From Chara braunii (taxonomy: Eukaryota; Streptophyta; Charophyceae; Charales; Characeae): a stretch of DNA of 21,208 bases. The translations under genes were made by a program, and so were the position numbers. Positions 1 through 9,384 of the stretch are shown here, piece by piece (the stretch's first letter is position 1; every line of letters starts with the position of its first letter). The DNA lies in NCBI GenBank assembly GCA_003427395.1, contig BFEA01000448.1, positions 136,515-157,722 of the forward strand, given 5' to 3'. The notes under the pieces are model-generated. The model saw only the letters and a program-made list of their open reading frames with translations. It made no database searches and had not been told where the DNA came from.

Positions 1-425
1 TTCGGATGTGTAACCATACGTTCACTAGGAGGGCATTGTAGGTGATTAACCATTGCAGGCTTCTGATTTTGACTGGCCGAATAGACTTGTGTTTGTGCCA
101 GGGAAGTTCAGCGATTGGTTCCATTCTCAGTCCTAGCATTTTGGACCAGCATTCTCTGATTACTGGCTCTGGATCCTTCGTTTTAAGTAGCATCCTATAA
201 CCCATTTTAACCATGTACTGTGTTATCTGAATGGGAGTCTTGCAGAATCTGTTGTTTCATGAGAGCCACGCCCGTTCCTTTGGGTCAAATTGCAGGTCCT
301 GAATCGATGTGTCCACTTGGAATATTGTTTTCGGCCAAGTTCCCAATACTCTTATTTTTCGGAGCGTGTAAGTGTTGAGGGTTATCTCTTGTGGATCGAT
401 ATTGTGAATCAGAAACGAGTTAGGG

Positions 426-647
426 TTAACTTAACATAAATGTAATGACTGGAGCCATTATAAAGATGAATAAATTACCACTACTTGGTAGAATAGGCTC
501 TTTTATCATTAATTTCAAACCATCTGCTAAAGGTTGTAATAACCCAAACAATCCTACCACATTCGGACCTTTTCTACGCTGCATAGAAGCCATTACTTTA
601 CGTTCAACTAGTACTAAAAAAGCAACTCCTAGTAAAAGTATGGTCTA
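426..647 (-). pseudogene. nad1: Fragment of mitochondrial NADH dehydrogenase subunit 1, inserted in LINE ORF2 (NUMT)
   Basis: Read on the minus strand from 644 to 429, 72 codons are open and encode a clear internal segment of complex I subunit ND1: [18 protein letters not shown], then [12 protein letters not shown], then EPILPSS and MAPVITF. ND1 is a membrane subunit at the quinone end of respiratory complex I, and the [10 protein letters not shown] loop is among its most conserved parts. Stops in this frame lie at 645-647 and 426-428, where similarity to nad1 ends and LINE ORF2 resumes on both sides. It covers only the N-terminal quarter or so of nad1, has no start, and cannot work. Composition is AT-rich with many TTA codons, unlike the LINE. 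Exact ends are uncertain by 10-20 bp. The lack of damage next to a shattered LINE suggests a younger insertion. Confidence 0.9.
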
Positions 648-1747
648 TGGGGAAAGAAGTGAATATTCCTAAGAGGTATGAGCCCGGGGATCTGCAGAAA
701 AACTGGTATGCTTTCTCAGGGACGGACTCCTGAGTCAGCACTCCCCATTCTCCTGATTTCCATGAAAAGTCATCTTTTAACAGATTTTGCCATCCTTCAG
801 GGATGATGTTTACAATCGTTGTCAGATTTTCATTCCGATTGTGGCATCCTTTTAAAAGATGTCTCAATTGTTCCTCATCGATCCAGTCTTTCTTTATGTC
901 GTCCCAGATGTGGTCTACCCTCCGCAGTCCGTTTCTGATCCATGATAGCCAGTGTTGGCCGTTGGCCAGAGACAGAGGTAAGTCCCCAGCATCCCTTACA
1001 CATGGGTTTCCGAATAGGGGCTGGCGAAGAACTTCTTCTTTGGATTTGGGCTTTTTCACTTTGTTGGGCATGATCTCCAGACTGTGGTCAGGGCTGTCCA
1101 GTAAGGTGTTGGGGGTTGGCCATGGATCTGTTGTGTGTTCGGTAGCCTTCTTCTCCTGCCAGGCCTTGGGGTCCAGTCTTCGTTCATCAACCAGAACAGG
1201 CCTGACATATTGATGGGGGTTTGGACTGGGGCTAGGGTTCTGATGCTGTCTAGGGCTAGTTTGTACCACACCAATCTTGGTTGGGTTAGTAGTTTAATTA
1301 TCCATTTTAACTGCAGGGCTTTTGTCTCTTGTTTGGGGTTGATTATCCCCAGACCTCCTTTTGAAGGCCTCCTCGTTATGTAGTGCAAGGCTATTTTGGG
1401 GATGTACCTTGTTTTGTTGGGGTTGCTTGACCATAGACAGGCTCTTGCTCTACTATTTAGTTCTTTGATAGTTTTGTCCGGTATGTCCAGATGGAGGCTA
1501 TGTACCACATCATTGAGAAGATGGAGGTATTGAGTGTCAAGGCTCTTCCTAGAAGTGAGGTGTACGTATCCCCGCACCTCCCCATTCTGCTGATTTGCTT
1601 AGTTAGCAGATTTTTTGCCATTTGCGGGGCTGGTCCATCTTTGGTAACCATAATTCCTAGATATCTCGTTGGTTCCTCGGGTTGTTCCCATCTAGGGCCT
1701 CTCTTCATTTGACAACTACCACTCCATCGTCTTTCTCCAGTTAATCT

Positions 1748-2695
1748 TCATTTATATGCTAGCCTGAATGCTTTCATTCCCCTTAGTAAAGCTTTCACAG
1801 ACGAGTCAGATGCCCTGATCAAAACTGTCAGATCATCTGCAAACATTATTACTGTTGGAAAGTGAATCTGGTGAGGGGTGCTTGTGTTCAGCTCTGGTAA
1901 TCTTTGGATTGAAGGGTCTTTGCGCAGGAAGGACGCGATTGCTTCCATGACGAACAGAAAAATTGGTGGGGCCAAGGGGTCTCCTTGTCGGACTGATCGG
2001 GAAATTGGGCATCGATCGGAGAGAAGGCCATTGATTTGTACACAACCTGAGGCCGTTATAAAGGATCTTGACCCACTTTCTAAAGTTATGACCGACTCCC
2101 ATTTCTTCCATGCTTGCGTTAAGGAAAGCTCAATTGACTTGGTAGTATGCTTTTTCAAAGTCAAAAACACATGATTGTTGTTTTGAGCCTTTTCTCCCTT
2201 ACCTTCCATGTTGCCTCGTTGAGAGTGAGGACATTGTCTAGAATGTACCTCCCTGGGATGAATCCAGCTTGGTCTATGTGAAAGCACTTGTCTGTGAGAT
2301 CGAGGATCCTAAAGGCAAGCGCTTTTGGTAAGATCTAGTAGGACAGGGTGAGGAGGGAATTAGGTCTATACTATATATTTCTGAATATCTTCCCGGTCAC
2401 CTTTTTTGTATAGAAGGGTCACAACGCTGCTACTTAGTAGCTCTCCCATACCTCCCTTTTCCCAACTATCCGCGTAGAACTGTAGGAGGTCCTTTCCCAT
2501 TACCGGTCAGAATTGATCCCAAAATTCTTTCGTGAGCCCGTCCAGTCCCGGGAATTTATCATTGTTCATGCTTTGGAGTGTGGTCCTTAATTCTTCTACG
2601 GAGATTGGTCTGCCTAGCGCTGTCGCCTGTTCGTTTGTGATTGTTTTATCTAAATATTGGAGCATTTTGGACCTTGCTTCTCTTACCGTTGCCAA
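1748..2695 (-). other. Reverse transcriptase domain of LINE ORF2, split over three frames
   Basis: Recognisable RT blocks are PGLDGLTKEFW (about 2555-2520), YKKGDRED (about 2413-2390), QAGFIPGRYILDN (2272-2233), FDFEKAYYQVN (motif A, about 2165-2133), SVRQGDPLAP (motif B, about 1993-1967) and FADDL (motif C, 1843-1829). The catalytic aspartates of motifs A and C are still encoded. The blocks lie in different frames (2, then 1, then 0, then 2, counted by lowest coordinate modulo 3), so several small indels have accumulated, plus a TGA at 2507-2509. FADDL with RQGDPLSP-type motif B is typical of LINEs rather than LTR elements. Confidence 0.92.
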
Positions 2696-3291
2696 GGAGG
2701 GGGAAGTGTTTTTTGTTTGAATAGCTCCTGGTAGAATCCTTTGGCAATTTGTAACATCCCCTCGCTGTCTGTCTTTATGAGTTGTTTGCCTGATGGATCT
2801 TTTAAACCTTCTATCACGCTGGCCCTGCTGTTCGCTTTTGTTCTTGCAAAAAAATACTTGCTCATTGATTCATTCAACTCAAAGTCCATCATCCTTGCTC
2901 TCACCTGAAGGCCTTTCAATTCCCATAATCTCCACAGAGCCAACTCCTCCCTTGCCTGTTCCAGGATGTCTGCATATAAGGACGAGTGGGGGTCGCTTGA
3001 GAGGTTGGGCTCGATGATCTTTAGAGCCATTTCAAGCGCTTGTTTCCTTTGTTTTCGGTCGTTGGCTAGCTTCCGCGATAATCGGGCAACTGATTGGGAT
3101 AAAGATAGGTAGCTCACTTGGAACCATTGCCATCCGTCCTGACCATCTAGGAATGCGTTTGTAGCGTTGAGCCAACATTCCTGTATCTTTTCCCTGAATG
3201 TTTGGCTTAGGAGTAAGGAGCTGTTCAATTTGTGGAAATTGGCTCCTTTTGTGATGTATTGGTCGAAGCACACAATTAATTTGATGGGCTT

Positions 3292-4000
3292 GTGGTCGAC
3301 TCCCCCGTAGGGAGCGAGTGGCAAGATGTCGACTTCCTTAATAGCCCCCATCATTGACTCGGAGGCTAGGTATTAACCAATCCAAGAGAAGGTCGTGTGA
3401 TGAACATGGTTTTACTTCACTAGGTAAAAATCCTTTACACCTGGGTGGAGCGTTCGGAAAGGGTCAATCAGGCTATAGTCCATCATCAATTGGATGATCG
3501 TTGTGAGGCGGTTCTAGAAATTTTGTCGTTGCAGGGCTCGAGAATCACATTCCAGACCCCCGCTATGATGCAAGAGGAGAAAGGTGCCCACTGTGAGCAA
3601 GAACGTTGACCTTTTTGTTGCATTATTGAGTGAGTAAATATTGATGATTCTCAAGTCTTCGTCTTTCCATTTCAAGACCATCCAGCACCACCTTCCCGTC
3701 TTGATGTTTGCCTCTCTTCTTGTCACTGTTCCTGCTGAGTACAGGCGAGAGGATTTCGGTATCAGAATGGTTGTACCTTTAGTACCGGACCTATTATTTG
3801 TGGCCCATATTTCGTCCTTAACACCTCCCATTTCCTTGTGAAAAACTTCCTTATCTTTAGATGTTCCTCGAAGTTGGTCATGTGTTTCCTGCAAGAGGAT
3901 GATATGAACTGGCTTGTTGGATGGGTCCTTTAGTCCCTTGATTATGTCGTTCAGTTTGTCTTCTTTGGTGCTAATGTTACCCAGACTGTTGATATTCCAA
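3292..4000 (-). other. Apurinic-like (EEP) endonuclease domain of LINE ORF2
   Basis: Motifs in order on the minus strand: WNINSLG (3999-3979, catalytic Asn), LLQETH (about 3897-3880, metal-binding Glu), LRIINIYSLNN (about 3654-3620), GVWNVILEP (about 3565-3540, equivalent to the GDFN block but in a shifted frame), and the terminal GGVDHKPI (about 3306-3283, equivalent to SDHxP). This set is characteristic of L1-type endonucleases. The third quarter is damaged: two nearby shifts flank the GVWN block, and stops lie at 3373, 3412 and 3514. The GDFN Asp position reads Val or Trp here, so the active site looks lost. Confidence 0.85.
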
Positions 4001-6101
4001 CTTCGAATGGTGATGCCTTGAGCTTTGCAGTTCACCCTTACCCCCTTTTCATTGGCTTCTTTTCTAAGCACTTCCATGGTTGGACTGGTGGGGTGATCCT
4101 AGATTCATTAAGGACCTTGGTTCTAAGAGACCCCCGAGCCTCCCGTCTCCATAGAATCGGCGGAGTCCCCCGGCTTGTTTGGCTGAATTTTAGTCGAGTC
4201 ATCCATCTTGTATTCTCCTATGCTGTTAGCAGACCCTTTCTCCATGGGTGTGTCTGAGAGTGATTCATCTTTTTCCGCCTTCCACTCCTCAGAATCCTCT
4301 TCCATTTCTTCTTCAGAGTAGACATCTTTGAAGAATCTGTCAATGTCTACTAGCCAAGCTCTTGCTTCTGAGTTGTCGTCACCCTCAAAGGTACCGCCGC
4401 TGATGAGTTCTGCTAAGGACACTGCTTGCAGCTCAGCCGAGATGCCTATCCCCGACAGCACGCTGTAAGGGACGACCATAACTGTGCTCCACGGTCGCTA
4501 TGTCATCCCTCCCTTCGATATGGTTTCTTCATGCATTTTTGCGATAAGGGGAGTGAACGATCTCGGGGGTCTAGGATTCGGCTGGTCCTTGTGCGAGTCG
4601 TTGAGGCCTGGATTGTCCTCAGTCTCCTGCTGATCCTGCTGTGGATCTCACTGTGGTTCCTTCTCCTGCTGAACCGTCCGAGTTTCTATCTCAAATACCC
4701 CCAGGGGGTATGCCGCTGTGATTTTCTCTTGCAAGATCGAGGCCACATTTTGGCCTTCTTCAATCCTGGGGATTGCGAAGGCCACGTCCGTTGCCACCTG
4801 CCATTTGTTTTTGAGTTCCATGTATCTGGCAGCCACCAACGGTCGGGACCCCATCAAAGTCAACTTTGCAGATTGTGCGTGGCCAAGGACCTGGGGTGCG
4901 TTACCATCTGCAATGTGCCTGAGGGAGATGAACTTAGGTTCGTATGCTTTGTTCGACTTTTTCAACTTCTCAGATTGTGCCTCCACCACTGCGATTTCCT
5001 GCGCTATCTCAGCCCAGACTGTTTCCCTGATGTGTCTGCTCCTTTCTCTTCCCTGTTGTTCCCTTTCTTCCTCTTATTTTTGTTGGTTCTCCATTTTTTT
5101 CGACGCAGGTCTTGCAGAGCTTCTTTTGAATCCACTTGCGTAATGTCTTTGTCCGTGAAGCCTTGTTCCCTTGCCCTTTTTTTCTGCGTATCTGAGGGCC
5201 GCGTACTTTGTAAATTCCTCTGCTTTCACCACCAGGTCATACTGGTTAGAGGAGGTTTTGATTCCTGCTACTGTCCCCTTTTTTGATTTCGAGTTCTCTC
5301 CATATGTTTCAGGCAAGCAGTGCGGATATCGAAGAGATGTTCGCGTTCCGCTTTGCCTTTTTCGGTATTCTCACTCAGCCATTGAAAGGACCTCTTGGTT
5401 GGGTCTTCCTCATCAGTATCCAGAGTGGATCATGATGCTGCAGATTTTCTAGTGGAGCGATCACTGTCCGCCTGGGTCCTTCCAATGGGGGGAGGGGGGC
5501 TGGTGGTTGGTCTCCTATCGGAGGTTCACCTAGTCCCTCGTTGTTGTCAGATCCCAAACCTCTTCTCTTCTTCAGATCCGGTTCTCCTCCTTCCTTGGCC
5601 TTTCCTTTCTCTATTGTTCTCTTGTTGCCCGTTGCAGTCTGCTTCTGCTGTTGATTCAATTCTTGTTTCAGATCCTCTTCTTTACTGCTGATGATTGCCT
5701 CAATTTTTGCTTGAATTCTTTGGGCTTGTTTCTGGTATTCTTCCTCAATCTGGTCACGAACCGAGTCCAAGTCCCAGAGGAGGTTCTCTCTTACTTTTTC
5801 CTCCAGGATTTACTCGTGAGCCATTGAGGGGAATCGTTTTGATCTTTGTTGGGTTTCTTGCCTCCTTACCCGTTGCCTTCTTTTGCCATCTGTTGTCTGC
5901 AGGGGGGAAAATATCTGGCTTTTTCGTCGTTGGTTCTTTGTTAGTGACGTGCCAAACCCATTGAGGGTCCTCCAAGTTGTCATCGAAGACCCAACCATCG
6001 TAGGTTGGGTCTACTATGAACCAAGTTCCCGACGCTTCTTCTACCTCGACTAGCATGTTGGGAAGCAGCTTCCTTTCCTTCTGTTTTTTGGGAAATTTGG
6101 G

Positions 6102-6149
6102 ACATGTCGGATCCGATCCCACGTGTCCTCTTTCCCTGCATCTGAAGCA
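6102..6149 (-). other. CCHC zinc knuckle of LINE ORF1
   Basis: The translated segment reads CFRCRERGHVGSDPTC, a C-x2-C-x4-H-x6-C knuckle with six rather than the usual four residues before the last Cys. Plant LINE ORF1 proteins carry a single knuckle at this position, after a basic/aromatic stretch, to bind nucleic acid. All four metal ligands are present. Confidence 0.85.
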
Positions 6150-6523
6150 TATGGGAGATGATTTGGTCGAGACCACCACTTCCATAATCCTGTCTTGGAT
6201 CTGGAATTCCCATTCTCGAGGGAAGACTAGCGGGTCGTCGGCTTTCACCTCGAGAATGGTCGTCATTGTTCCAACATGGGGGGACAAAAAGTCCGGCATT
6301 GGCAGAATCAGTTGTTGGCCGGGTACTGTCTTTCCAACCTGTCCACAACCAAACCATGGTATCCTGCCCGAATCCGGTCGAATTGCACCCATAACTGCTT
6401 TTTTTGTAAGGTCTGTTTGTATGAGACAGAGAAAGTTGGATTGGGCCTGACGTTGTCTGTTTCTTCCACGGGGTGATGGTGGAGATTGACCCATTACAAC
6501 TCCTAGATCTCAGCTCAGCTGCG

Positions 6524-6910
6524 ATTCTCGTGTGATCTTTTGAGATGAAGATCGCCATCACTAAGTTACGACCCAAATTCATCATGGCGAAGGATTCACC
6601 CGTAGTCTTGAGTTTGTCTTCCTTCCTGATTGTTTCTGTTATCCATTTACGCTTCTCTGCCATTCCTCGCGAAATTAAAGACTACCGCGTGTCTTTCATA
6701 GAGTTTGTATTCTTGTGTGATCTTCTGAGATGAAGATTGCCATCACTAAGTTACGACCCTGATTCATCATGGAGAAGGATTCACCAGTAGTCTTGAGTTT
6801 GTCTTCCTTCCTGATTGTTTCTGTTATCCATTTACGCTTCTCTGCAAGCATCAAGTCTGCTCCATTCCTCGCGAAATTAAAGACTACCGCGTGTCTTTCA
6901 CGGAGTTCGT
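6524..6910 (-). repeat. Partial tandem duplication inside LINE ORF1 (185 + 202 bp)
   Basis: Plus-strand bases 6524-6708 and 6709-6910 are two copies of one segment, about 95% alike by eye. The lower copy lacks 17 bp (present in the upper copy just after 'cttctctgc'), which explains the whole length difference. Both encode the AEKRKWITETIRKEDKLKTT region of ORF1. The 17-bp loss and the junction throw the reading frame off, so the duplication is probably a late change in this copy and not a family feature. Confidence 0.92.
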
Positions 6911-7160
6911 CGAGTTCCGGGACTTTCCCGTCTGGGTATTTCCAAATTATTGTTTCCTCTTCCTTCCCCTCTGAGGTCGGGTGTTTTTTTATCACCATCT
7001 CTCCCTGCACTTTGGTCTTCTCAATTAAAAATTTCAAGGCATCGTTTTCAATGATTTCGGTCGATGGTTTGTTCGTTTGAGATTATCGAGCATATGTAGC
7101 CATTGATTGCTGTGTTTGTTTGAAAGTGGCTGGGGGCTTGCCAGCCCCGGGGCTCTGCAT

Positions 7161-7368
7161 CTCCGCCCTCTCACGCTTGGTGATGCGAGTATCCAAACTG
7201 GTCTGAGGTTGAATGAGGCCACAATGATATGTTAGCTGACCGTGAGGTCGGTATAGGTGGATTTGATGGGGGGTGCGTTGGAAACAGATGGGGAGGGGGT
7301 GTTGACTAAATGTCATAGATAATGATAAGAGATAAGCCTAGTCAAATTTACATTCCCTTCGTGGGGCC
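7161..7368 (-). other. Probable LINE 5' leader next to ORF1
   Basis: These 208 bp lie directly upstream of the ORF1 ATG on the minus strand. The plus strand is G-rich, as is the sequence upstream of the ORF1 start in the second LINE fragment (above 9836). The frame is open up to 7316, so a slightly longer ORF1 cannot be excluded, but the conserved MQ-x-P start supports 7160. No TATA box is recognised. Confidence 0.4.
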
Positions 7369-7799
7369 AGATTGCAGCGGGGAACCGGATAGGGGGAGTG
7401 AAGCAAACACCAGGGGGTGAAAAGTGATTGAATTGGGTAGGAAAACGTGGGGTTTGGGGATAATATTTGTGAAAAAGATAGTTGACGGTTAAGGAGAGAG
7501 GTGAGGGTAGATTGCAGCGGGAATAAGGGTAGGGGGTGAATTAGTCACGGGGGGGGGGTTAGAAAGTGAATGAATCGAGTAGGGAGAAGTCGGGGTTGAG
7601 GATAAAATAATCGTGGATTAATAAGTAAAGATTGTTAGAGAGAGATGGGGGGAGATTGCAGCTGACAAAAGGGTAGGGAAGTGATGGAGTCACGGGGGGT
7701 GTGGAGAGTGATTGGGTTGGGTGGGGAGAGGTGAGGGTTGGGGATTAAATATGCGTAGAGTTAATGAGTAGCGATTATCATAGAGAGCTGGGTGGGGGG
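7369..7799. repeat. Three degenerate 140-147 bp tandem repeats, G-rich on + strand
   Basis: Units start at 7369, 7509 and 7653 with 'agattgcagc', run 140, 144 and about 147 bp, and share ordered blocks: a GGGTAGGG or GGATAGGG run, an AGTGAnTGnnTnGnGTnGG block, a GGGGTT(T/G)GGGAT(A/T)A block and a closing GAGAG. A fourth unit may begin near 7800 but is too diverged to call. They lie about 210 bp upstream of LINE ORF1, where some LINE families (mammalian L1 monomers, for example) carry tandem promoter units. The link to the LINE is inferred. Confidence 0.8.
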
Positions 7800-7916
7800 A
7801 AATCGTCTAGGGTATACTGGGCAGAGTAGAGGGGGAGGAAATGCATTGAGATCAGGCATTCACACAAGTGGTGAGTGTTTTACATGGGGAGAAATGGAGG
7901 AGGAGTGAAGGAGTTC

Positions 7917-7934
7917 GGGGGGGGGGGGGGGGGG
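7917..7934 (+). repeat. Homopolymer run of 18 G
   Basis: Eighteen consecutive G on the plus strand. The length may be unreliable, because such runs are error-prone in sequencing and assembly. Confidence 0.95.
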
Positions 7935-8104
7935 AGAAGATGATTGGAGGCATAGCTCGTGAATTTGGGAGAGATGGGGATTGAGGGTTGAAGGACCACA
8001 AAAGTTTATATCTGACGAGTGTATCAAGAGATCGAGGTATGGTGGAGTAGCGAGTGGGGGGAGGCTGGGCAAAATAGAGGCAGTGGAAACGAGTCTAACT
8101 TAGG

Positions 8105-8407
8105 GATTCGCCTAGACGTCGGAGGATTGACGCCTAATCGTCCTGCGATTTGCAATGGAGAAAGACAATGAAATTCACTGTGGAGAAAGAGGCCCAGCTA
8201 AAGGTGGTGGCGGGCTTGGGGGATTTCTGATTAGGGCCCGGTGAACTAGAGAGAAATATTCGGGGAGAGAGGGGAAAGTGGGGAGAGGAGGATAGTAGAG
8301 ACGGTGGGAATGAGTAGAAAGATTCGCCTAGGCGTCGGGGGATTGACGCCTAGCCGCCCTGCGATTTACAGTGGAGAAGGACAATGAAAATCACTGTGAA
8401 GAAAGAG
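8105..8407. repeat. Direct repeat pair of 87 bp, period 216 bp
   Basis: Bases 8105-8191 and 8321-8407 match closely, from 'gattcgccta' through 'gacgccta' to 'gaaagag', with about ten differences. Weaker similarity extends upstream of each copy (a TAGAGnCnGTGGnAAnGAGT block), suggesting an older ~216-bp duplication. Inside each copy, a CCTAGRCGTC block is followed by GACGCCTA, giving a short inverted repeat. Confidence 0.85.
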
Positions 8408-8760
8408 TAAATAGGGGGGGGGTGTCAGAGATCTGATAATATTTGAGGAAGGGATGGTGAAAGAGAAGACGGCAGGAGGGTTGGGAGCTGGGGATGGGAG
8501 TTTGAGGCTCGGTGGAAGAGAGCGACAAGTGGAAATATGATGAGTTAGCGAATTTGGGAATACGAAAGAAGAGGAGGGGTGGCGAGGAGGTTGGTGTGGG
8601 GGGAGGAATGGGGGGAGGTCAGTGTGTAACTAGGAACAATATAGTGGGTAGAGGAGAACGGGTTGGAGGATAAGGAGGGAGTGGTGGGCTTGGAGGGGGT
8701 GGGGCGAGGTGGGGTAGAATTACCGTTATTGAGACGTTGGCGTGGGGTAGGTATAGGATG

Positions 8761-9384
8761 TGGATGGGATAGGGAGGGAGAGGGTGTTTCCAGATTTTAG
8801 TGAGCTCTCACTTTGTCTTCGCGTAATCATTGTCGGGCGACTCAAAAGCAGGGCGCCGTTCGTCGTCGTTCATCCACTTTCCTCATACGTTTCAACCTCG
8901 CTGTCGTGTAGGAGACAATCGCTTAGAAGAGAGTTCGACACTTGAGTATATGCTCGAATTACGCCAAAGAGAATGATGTCACGTAGCCGCTGAGTTCCCC
9001 AGGCCAGGGGCTGGCCACCGCCTTTTCCCCTATTCTTCTCCTTCCCTTGGCCCGGAATCCAACTAGGTGCAGAATTCCGATTCTCTGTCCGTTCGAGCCG
9101 TCCGTAATGATGGCCTAGGCGCGTGCACCTCGCCCGCGCACTTAAGCTTTCTTCGTCGTTGTTTGTGGCTATGGCTGGGCAGCTTGATTGCCGGTGTCGA
9201 TAAACTGTCGTTTCCGATTTCGGGGTAGACGCGAGCGCAGGCGCGGCGCAAGTGTACACTTTTCAAATTCAGATGCTGGCTGGATTGGTGTCCACGCGGG
9301 CGCGGGAGGCCGAGAGGCGAAAGGCACGAATTGGCGCTGTTTGCTGCGCTAACCGATGGCGCAAGCACAAAATCTCGCATCCGT
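8761..9384. other. Stretch without recognised gene
   Basis: Composition becomes balanced and more GC-rich, with CpG-containing words (gcgcg, ggcgc). Open frames on both strands are short and resemble nothing I know. A word tgcgctaaccgatggcgc at 9345-9362 recurs almost exactly at 20349-20366. Nothing else is supported. Confidence 0.5.

Larger units (their letters stand above)
1..4077 (-). pseudogene. LINE ORF2 (endonuclease + reverse transcriptase), broken, C-terminus beyond window
   Basis: ORF2 nicks target DNA and copies element RNA there. Start: ATG at 4075-4077 in a good context (ccaaccATGG), 45 nt after the ORF1 stop and in the same frame. Order: an EEP endonuclease (about 4000-3290), a linker rich in basic/Leu segments (3280-2690), RT (2690-1750), a thumb-like region (1708-1457), a KGGLGIINPK segment near 1358-1329, and a C-terminal part containing WKSGEWGVLTQES (near 740). 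After the mitochondrial insertion it resumes with TLNTYTLRKIRVLGTW (near 380-330) and runs to base 1. Nonsense codons in the reading path include 3514-3516, 3412-3414, 3373-3375, 2507-2509 and 257-259. Frame changes occur near 3560, 2690, 2330, 2200, 2080, 1500 and 1200. No functional product is possible. Confidence 0.92.
1..7160 (-). mobile_element. L1-type LINE (non-LTR retrotransposon), degenerate, 3' end outside window
   Basis: Seen: on the minus strand, an ORF1 with a CCHC knuckle is followed by an ORF2 with endonuclease motifs, then reverse transcriptase motifs, then a conserved C-terminal stretch that still reads at base 1. This order (ORF1, EN, RT, C-terminal domain, no LTRs, no integrase) is that of L1-clade LINEs. 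The element is dead: ORF2 changes frame several times across RT alone and has clear nonsense codons. The 3' UTR and poly(A) tail lie beyond the left edge. The 5' end is not defined; the G-rich repeat tract above 7160 may be its 5' UTR. A mitochondrial fragment is inserted at about 426-647, and a ~200 bp tandem duplication lies at 6524-6910. Family level is confident; clade assignment is inferred from domain order and motifs only. Confidence 0.93.
4123..7160 (-). pseudogene. LINE ORF1 (nucleic-acid-binding, gag-like), broken
   Basis: ORF1 proteins of plant L1 elements bind the element RNA. I place the start at the ATG at 7158-7160 (MQSPGAG...) because the related fragment at 9836 begins with a similar MQGP and then aligns (SQTNKP.. 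with SQTTKM.., NDALKF with NEALKF). Order: an N-terminal globular domain reminiscent of the plant DUF4283 region (RKWITETIRKEDKLKTTGES, about 6840-6780, and again in the duplicated copy); a second part leading into the CCHC knuckle at 6102-6149; a Lys/Glu/Gln-rich probable coiled coil (about 5770-5000); an unfamiliar domain (about 4960-4660, containing SLRHIADGNAPQVLGHAQ); and an acidic tail (EEEMEEDSEEW). It ends at TAG 4123-4125. Damage: TAA at 7083-7085, TAA at 5074-5076, TGA at 4648-4650, and frameshifts near 6480, 5760 and 5350. About 1,010 codons is long for an L1 ORF1. Confidence 0.8.
7800..8760. other. G-rich, C-poor non-coding tract with repeats
   Basis: The tract continues the composition of the tandem repeats below it: many GGG and GGGG runs on the plus strand and few C. 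It includes a G18 run and an 87-bp repeat pair. No coding region is supported. The extreme strand asymmetry would make the minus-strand (LINE sense) RNA C-rich and the plus strand prone to G-quadruplexes. Confidence 0.7.

Noticed and set aside
445-672. A 75-codon plus-strand open frame
   Set aside because: It is the antisense shadow of the nad1 fragment.
4426-5286. A 286-codon open frame on the plus strand
   Set aside because: It is antisense to LINE ORF1 and very rich in Leu, Phe, Cys and Ser, as expected opposite a Lys/Glu/Gln-rich coiled coil.
7369-7799. Considered a CRISPR-like array because of the regular spacing
   Set aside because: Units are long, degenerate and contiguous with no unique spacers, and the DNA is eukaryotic. 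It is a minisatellite-type tandem repeat.
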